A DNA stretch of 64,000 bases from NCBI RefSeq assembly GCF_027596085.1, contig NC_072454.1, forward strand, positions 21,883,741 to 21,947,740. Direction: 5' to 3'. Source of the stretch: Anoplopoma fimbria (lineage: Eukaryota; Chordata; Actinopteri; Perciformes; Anoplopomatidae). Below, piece by piece: positions 59,422-64,000 of this stretch; position 1 is the first letter of the stretch; the number at the start of each line of letters is the position of its first letter. The translations under genes were made by a program, and so were the position numbers. Below the pieces are notes generated by a model, which did not search any database, was not told where the DNA came from, and saw nothing but the letters and a program-made list of their open reading frames with translations.

Positions 59422-59745
59422 GTATATCTGCAGTGTGACGTGGTGTCACAGAGAAGGTGATTTGTTCTAAATGTTGAACAGACTTTTCCTTAACAATAAC
59501 CTCATCATTTCTTCCCTCCTCTGTTCTCAGGTCAGTCGGCGGAGGCTGCCAGTGATGCAGGCCTGGCCTACATGAAGTCCAGAGTAGGCGGGCTGGGTGG
59601 GGTGGTGACTGTGGACCCTCAGGGCCACTGGGCCGCTCGCTTCTCCAGCCTGCAGATGTCCTGGGCTGCAGCCCAGAAAGACACCCTGCACTACGGCCTG
59701 TACACCGGGGAACACTTCACTCAGAGCATCGATGAGCCTCTCTGA
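54804..59745 (+). CDS. asrgl1: asrgl1: isoaspartyl peptidase / L-asparaginase, complete six-exon CDS
   Basis: This cytosolic Ntn-hydrolase cleaves L-asparagine and isoaspartyl dipeptides after cutting itself into alpha and beta chains. Coding exons: 54804-54990, 56149-56291, 56475-56629, 57450-57571, 59241-59351 and 59531-59745; all phases agree. The product is about 310 residues (human about 308). Seen: HGGAG at 8-12, FNAGCGSVLN around 60-69, MDAIVMDG, the self-cleavage site GT with Thr167 in KTGTVGAV, Thr185 in ATSTGG, Arg195 and Asp198 in EGRVGD, and Thr218 in VSTTGHGE. These equal human Thr168, Thr186, Arg196, Asp199 and Thr219 shifted by one. The enzyme should therefore be active. The ATG at 54804 was chosen because human ASRGL1 also starts just before the VVVHGG strand. 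An acceptor nine bases upstream implies a non-coding first exon that I could not place. Confidence 0.93.
55631..55830 (+). repeat. ATA triplet run and dispersed fish repeat
   Basis: ATA triplets lead into ATTTATAAAGAGCTTTTCTC and GGTCACAAAGAGCTTAACAG, a pattern common in fish. It lies in asrgl1 intron 1. Confidence 0.6.
56149..56291 (+). CDS. asrgl1: asrgl1 coding exon 2
   Basis: Two completing bases plus 47 codons between TTCCAG and GTGCGT. It encodes [20 protein letters not shown] through [12 protein letters not shown], well conserved with human ASRGL1. Confidence 0.92.
56475..56629 (+). CDS. asrgl1: asrgl1 coding exon 3
   Basis: 51 codons plus two bases, from TTTCAG to GTGAGT. It encodes [20 protein letters not shown] followed by [17 protein letters not shown] and ends [10 protein letters not shown]. 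This is the end of the alpha chain, the least conserved part of the family. Confidence 0.9.
57126..57158. repeat. poly-T tract
   Basis: About 32 T in a row in asrgl1 intron 3, possibly the tail of an old retroposon in reverse. Confidence 0.9.
57450..57571 (+). CDS. asrgl1: asrgl1 coding exon 4, with self-cleavage threonine
   Basis: Between GCTGTAG and GTCAGT. It encodes [20 protein letters not shown], then [10 protein letters not shown] and [10 protein letters not shown]. The Thr in GTVGA becomes the nucleophile at the N-terminus of the beta chain. Confidence 0.93.
57868..57925 (-). repeat. 3' tail fragment of the tRNA SINE
   Basis: ATTACATTACAGTCATTTAG and ACGCTTTTATCCAAAGCGAC match the SINE tail; the tRNA head is absent. 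It lies in asrgl1 intron 4. Confidence 0.8.
59241..59351 (+). CDS. asrgl1: asrgl1 coding exon 5
   Basis: Between GTGCAG and GTAATA. It encodes [19 protein letters not shown] and then [17 protein letters not shown]. The TTGHGE motif contributes to substrate binding. A CA repeat begins 18 bases after the donor. Confidence 0.93.
59369..59418. repeat. (AC)n microsatellite in asrgl1 intron 5
   Basis: About 25 units, 18 bases after the exon 5 donor. Confidence 0.95.
59531..59745 (+). CDS. asrgl1: asrgl1 coding exon 6 and stop
   Basis: After TTCTCAG. It encodes [37 protein letters not shown] and the end SIDEPL, then TGA. Length and end match the family. Confidence 0.92.
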
Positions 59746-60655
59746 CAGCAGACACAACACTTCTGTTTATAGGATTCAATGAATCAACAATATTAATACT
59801 AATGGTTCTGATGGACAATTGATTTTTAGTATTGATTAATATTACCAATATGTCCTTATCTTGTTGATTGTGTGATAGACCTTAGTAAAGAAACATGAAG
59901 TAACCTCCAGCACACAGGCAGTTTATGATTTCTCTGTTGAATAATCCATCATCAAACAACCTGCATGATATCAGACACAAACTGTCTATAGACCAAAAGT
60001 TGCTTGTATAGCAACTTTAAAGTTGTAATCTCTAAATTATCTTTAGCATACGTCTCAAGATCACTTTAGACCACTGCAACCAAGTAGAATTTATGAAGTC
60101 CTCTTGACCATTAATTCTTCCTTTAATTTGTTGAAATTTCCCCAACATCATTCTTCATAACTCCCCTACCTGGACAACAAAGACAAGAAATGAAATCGTA
60201 TGTTATGAAAACATTGCCAAAAATCTTAGCCCTATTTTCTTTTATATCTAAGGTTTTGAGGACATTTGATAGATGATTGAATAAATATCACATTATTATA
60301 TCTTAGATTTTTAAACTCCAGCCAAATAGAATTTTGTACTAATTTGAAAAATGGATAGAAAACTGATTTGCAAGTGTGATTTTAAAACGAATTTTTGACA
60401 AAATATGTTTCCTCTATAATAGAGGAGTTGTAGTTGTGTTTCTTGTATCAAATGATAAGACTAAATGTATTCTTTGTTATGTAATAACGGAGCATCCATG
60501 TGATTTATGTACTGTAAGGTGAAGCTCTGCCATCACGCCAACGTTTGAACCAGAGCCAGTATTTGTGAATGGCTGCTGATCAGATGATGAAGCTGAAGCT
60601 TTGTGTTAGGAAAACACTAATTCTTGACAATAAATGCCCTCTAATCCCTGACCAT
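59746..60655 (+). other. asrgl1: asrgl1 3'UTR with AATAAA signals
   Basis: AATAAA occurs at 60280-60285 and 60629-60634. The second is followed by a TG-containing stretch and is the better end. AT-rich, no other open frame of note. The end point is inferred. Confidence 0.55.
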
Positions 60656-62538
60656 TGTGAATTCCATGCTTCATTTACCCATAAAGCCTGTGTGTGGAGG
60701 TGCACTGACGTGTAGAGCTCTGACTGCATGTGTTTCCCTCTTGGATCCACTAGATGGTGCTGTTAAAACACAAACCATCACTTAAAACACAACACACGTT
60801 CCATGACTTCTCTTGAGAAATGATCTTTCTCTCAAACCCTGAGCCAATTTAGTTTGGTTATTTTTCTCTACATGTAAAGAAATGTGTGTCACTAACATTT
60901 ATATTAAATGTGTTTGTAAAGGAGAGAATCTAAAAGAGCCTTTGTATATGCATTTACACGCAGTGTGATCAGGTTCATCTTTGCTGTGCGACATTATAAA
61001 TGAACTCTTTTTGCTCTTTATATTTTGATAAGAAGGACGATTTCACAGATTCAGTCAAAGCAGGAAGCGCACCCTGACACTCCCTGGTTTTACTATGGAA
61101 GGATTTCCCTAATACAACTATGTAGACTCATGCAAAAGCATCTCCTCTGAACCACTAGAAGTGTGTAGCGATGTCTGTACCTCTAGAGACCATGCCTCTG
61201 TCTGGATTTTCTTATTGTTTTGATGTTTTGATGTGTTCAGGGTGTTTGTGGGCATAGGCCTTTAGGTGCATATAGCCCCGACACACGAACAAGCACACAT
61301 TCACGAGAAGTCTACGAAAAAATGCACACAGATGCACACAAAATTAGCCATGAAAACATGGCTAAATTTGATTGTAAAGTCAGAGTATTTTTATATTTGA
61401 GTTAATCCATGCAAAAACAATCCCCCATGGGACCGGACACATTTGTCGACAAAATCCTCCCAGACTGACTGACCGGAGCGCTTTAAATTCATACTTTAAG
61501 ATCCATGACAGATCTTAATCACTAGACAAGTACAGAGAGCAGCAGCACTGGGTCCTAAAACCAGGTTTCCAGGTCTCAAAGGCAAAGGTCTGTGGTTAAC
61601 ATGTTCTTAAGAGGTTTGTTCTACGACAAAAAGTACTGCACTTGTGAATTTTTAAGTTTTTGCGCGTCTAAAAATGAAAATGAGACGACTAAACGTTGAT
61701 TGCTAGAATGCTGGTCCGCCTTTAGCTTTGTGGTGGTGACGTTATGTTATGTGACCAATGTGAAGTTCCTTATAGCCTTAAGTTTGCTTTTTACTTCTAA
61801 TTGTATTTACACTTCAGAAATCATAAAAGTGGTTGTCAAGATTATCTTGCTGAACAAAACGTTTAACTATCATAAAGGTTTGTTTGCAGCTGGGCTTATT
61901 TCTGCAATAACCTATTTGCTTTCTTATTGTAGAAGGAAAACAAGCTTTAGTTCTGCAAATAGACAGAATACAGGGCTTTTAACCTGATTGAACACTGAGT
62001 TTATACTCAAATGTCTTCATGGTTTTTGACAGTATTTAATTTCCCTATAGCTCTCCAGCTTCTCTGTAGAATATTTGTGCTTTCTCACCTCTAACAGATC
62101 AGTGAAATTGGACCCGCGGCTCCTCTCCTCCCCTTCCTTTGTCTCTCCTCTGCCGTGTTTGCATTCTCACGTATATGACACACACATTTGCTTAGAGGCG
62201 AACACACCACCTCTCTACACTCCCACGGTTTCCTTCAGTATTATAAACTGTTTTGCTTGCAGATCGTCATCTATATTGAGATTGTGTTGTTTTCCATTGT
62301 GTGCTTAAGCCTGGCCTGTTTGTATTAACCTGCTAGATTGACGAGAAGGAGGTACTTCAAGAAATATTAACAATATAGCCAAAATACAAATGTTCCATGA
62401 CTTCTTTTGGGACTTGTGGCCAGTCTTCTAAATGCAGTACAAAGAAATGTACAAATATGCGGATTTAACATGAATATTCTTAGGATGTGGTTAATATAAA
62501 ACTGTACATTAAGTAGACTTAACTAAAGGAATCATTCA

Positions 62539-63148
62539 GGCAGCAACCTCTGGTTGGGAAGAGTGAAGCCAATGCTGAAGTGTCTTAAAGTGGCCCTATT
62601 ATGCTTTCCCACTTTTTCCCTCTTCTTTAGTGTGTTATATATATATATATTATTTTTTTACATGTCAAAGGTCCGTAGAGTGTAAAACCTGAAGTCCACT
62701 CCTAAAAGGAGTTACCCTCCCCTCAGAATCACTGCTCCTGAGCTGCCTGAAACGGCTCCATTGAATTATCTCCTTCACTTCCGTAACTTTATGAGGTCAT
62801 AATGTTACAGAAGTGACGTAAAACTCTCAGGGTAGTTCAGCAGCCCTCAAACAACAGAAGAGAGAGATAGAAACATTGTAAACATGAGTTTATGGTCTCA
62901 ATCTCTAGTTTCAAGTCTTCTTTAATAATTGTGATTGACAGGTCGCTGCAGATACCAGAGCTGTATATGATGTCTCTACGTGACTCCTCCGCATTCTGAA
63001 TACGGTAACTTCTGTTCACTGGTTGCAAAAAAACACAACATGGTGACAGCTGTAATTCAAGATGTCCTTGAGGCTTCATAACGTCAGTCCACAAACCAAC
63101 GGGAGACGTGCCAATGACTACATCCACTTCTTATAGACAGTCTATGGT
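62539..63148 (+). repeat. dispersed repeat family A, split by another repeat
   Basis: The 5' piece (62539-62587) and 3' piece (about 62880-63148) belong to the family. Between them is a different element starting GTGGCCCTATTATGC, so it appears to have inserted into this copy. Confidence 0.75.
62588..62875 (+). repeat. second dispersed fish repeat (GTGGCCCTATTATGC type)
   Basis: Starts GTGGCCCTATTATGCTTTCC and includes TTTAGTGTGTTATATATATA and GTCATAATGTTACAGAAGTG. I know this type as common in teleost intergenic DNA. No coding frame. Confidence 0.6.
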
Positions 63149-64000
63149 ATCATGAGGAATTTTTCACCTCCATTAGTGCTATGCCTCCAGGGTTTTTTTC
63201 TGAAGGGGTCCGCGTGGACACCAAGTGGCCTCTTCTGGTGCTGAAAAACACATTGTCTGCCAAAATCTGAAGTCACTCGAGACTTGCTCCAAAAGCCTCA
63301 TGTGAAAATACACAACTCTACAGCTGAATTATACATGTTCACAGTCTTGTTCATGACAACTGTACGGGGGCTGAACTCATCTGTTTTAATCATATAAGGC
63401 TTAAAGTTTGGCATAATCAAAGTAAAATAGCCTTACATTCAGCTCCTACAGCAAATATCAAGATAAATGGACGACTTTCTAAAGACATTAAAACTAGAAA
63501 GGCATTCCCGTCAGCATGCCTACTACAGTATTGCCAACACTTTCTGCACTTCTCATAAAACCTTATTTTATTATTGCAGAAGTAAATAGCTCAACAACAC
63601 TGAACACAAAACAGTGCGTTCATCCTTATCAGACGCCTTTTAACCACAAACTCTTCTCACAACGACAGGTAAGATCTTTTTCAGGACTTGTTGCCTCTGT
63701 GTCTTTATGTATCATACAATATTTGTGTCTATTTAACTCCCCTGTTGATGCACAGACTTTTGGTTTATTGTTTGTAGGAACGACGTGGGATTAAATTAGA
63801 TTTTGCTGCTTTCTTGGCCAGATTGCCAAAGCTCAAAAGAGATTTTGTCTCACTGGATTTTATCTGTTTGAATAAAGGTTAGAAATAAAAAAAATGTTTT
63901 ATTTAAAAGCGCTTTATGCTGATGATGTTTTATTGTATGTTTGCAATCCTCATACTAAGCCTTGTTGTCCTATTAGATCTTCTCGACATATTTGGTATAT

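Larger units (their letters stand above)
60656..64000. other. downstream of asrgl1, no gene seen
   Basis: AT-rich sequence with the split family A repeat. Short open frames at 61,700 and 63,516 show no recognisable protein feature. Confidence 0.6.

Overview
This is vertebrate nuclear DNA, almost certainly from a teleost fish. The genes are split by introns with GT/AG ends, CA/TG microsatellites are very dense, tRNA-derived SINEs share the 3' tail typical of fish, and several dispersed non-autonomous repeats look like families common in percomorph fish. There is no operon structure, phage or CRISPR array.

Minus strand, 1 to about 48,500: the 5' part of a RIM gene (regulating synaptic membrane exocytosis; best match rims1). 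The start codon is at 47689 inside a GC-rich, CpG-rich promoter and 5'UTR block (about 47,550-48,540). Coding exons at 47689-47529, (probably optional) 42672-42598, 20637-20427, 3414-3143 and 2100-1427 join in perfect reading phase. They encode the N-terminal Rab3/Munc13-binding region: the DLSHLTEDER helix, a four-site Cys zinc finger, then a basic and serine-rich linker. The PDZ, C2A and C2B part lies beyond the left edge. The introns are 1 to 22 kb long and hold mainly repeats.

Inside the 17-kb intron between 20427 and 3414 sits a small unrecognised two-exon candidate gene on the same strand (7821-6558), with a CpG-rich first exon.

Plus strand, 54,795-60,655: a complete six-exon asrgl1-type gene (isoaspartyl peptidase / L-asparaginase, Ntn-hydrolase). 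It encodes about 310 residues with all expected catalytic residues in place. It is head-to-head with rims1 across about 6 kb that holds a SINE, microsatellites, an RE1/NRSF-like motif, a fold-back repeat and a 180-bp tandem repeat. Past 60,655 only repeats and unique non-coding sequence are visible.

The two named genes act in unrelated processes: synaptic vesicle priming for rims1, and breakdown of isoaspartyl and asparagine substrates for asrgl1. I see no sign that they work together. I did not find a convincing undescribed biological system. The best leads are the nested gene, the optional RIM exon, the RE1-like site upstream of rims1, a GGT-triplet tract touching the RIM start codon, a perfect 113-bp duplication beside two TG tracts, and a fold-back element of about 445 bp.
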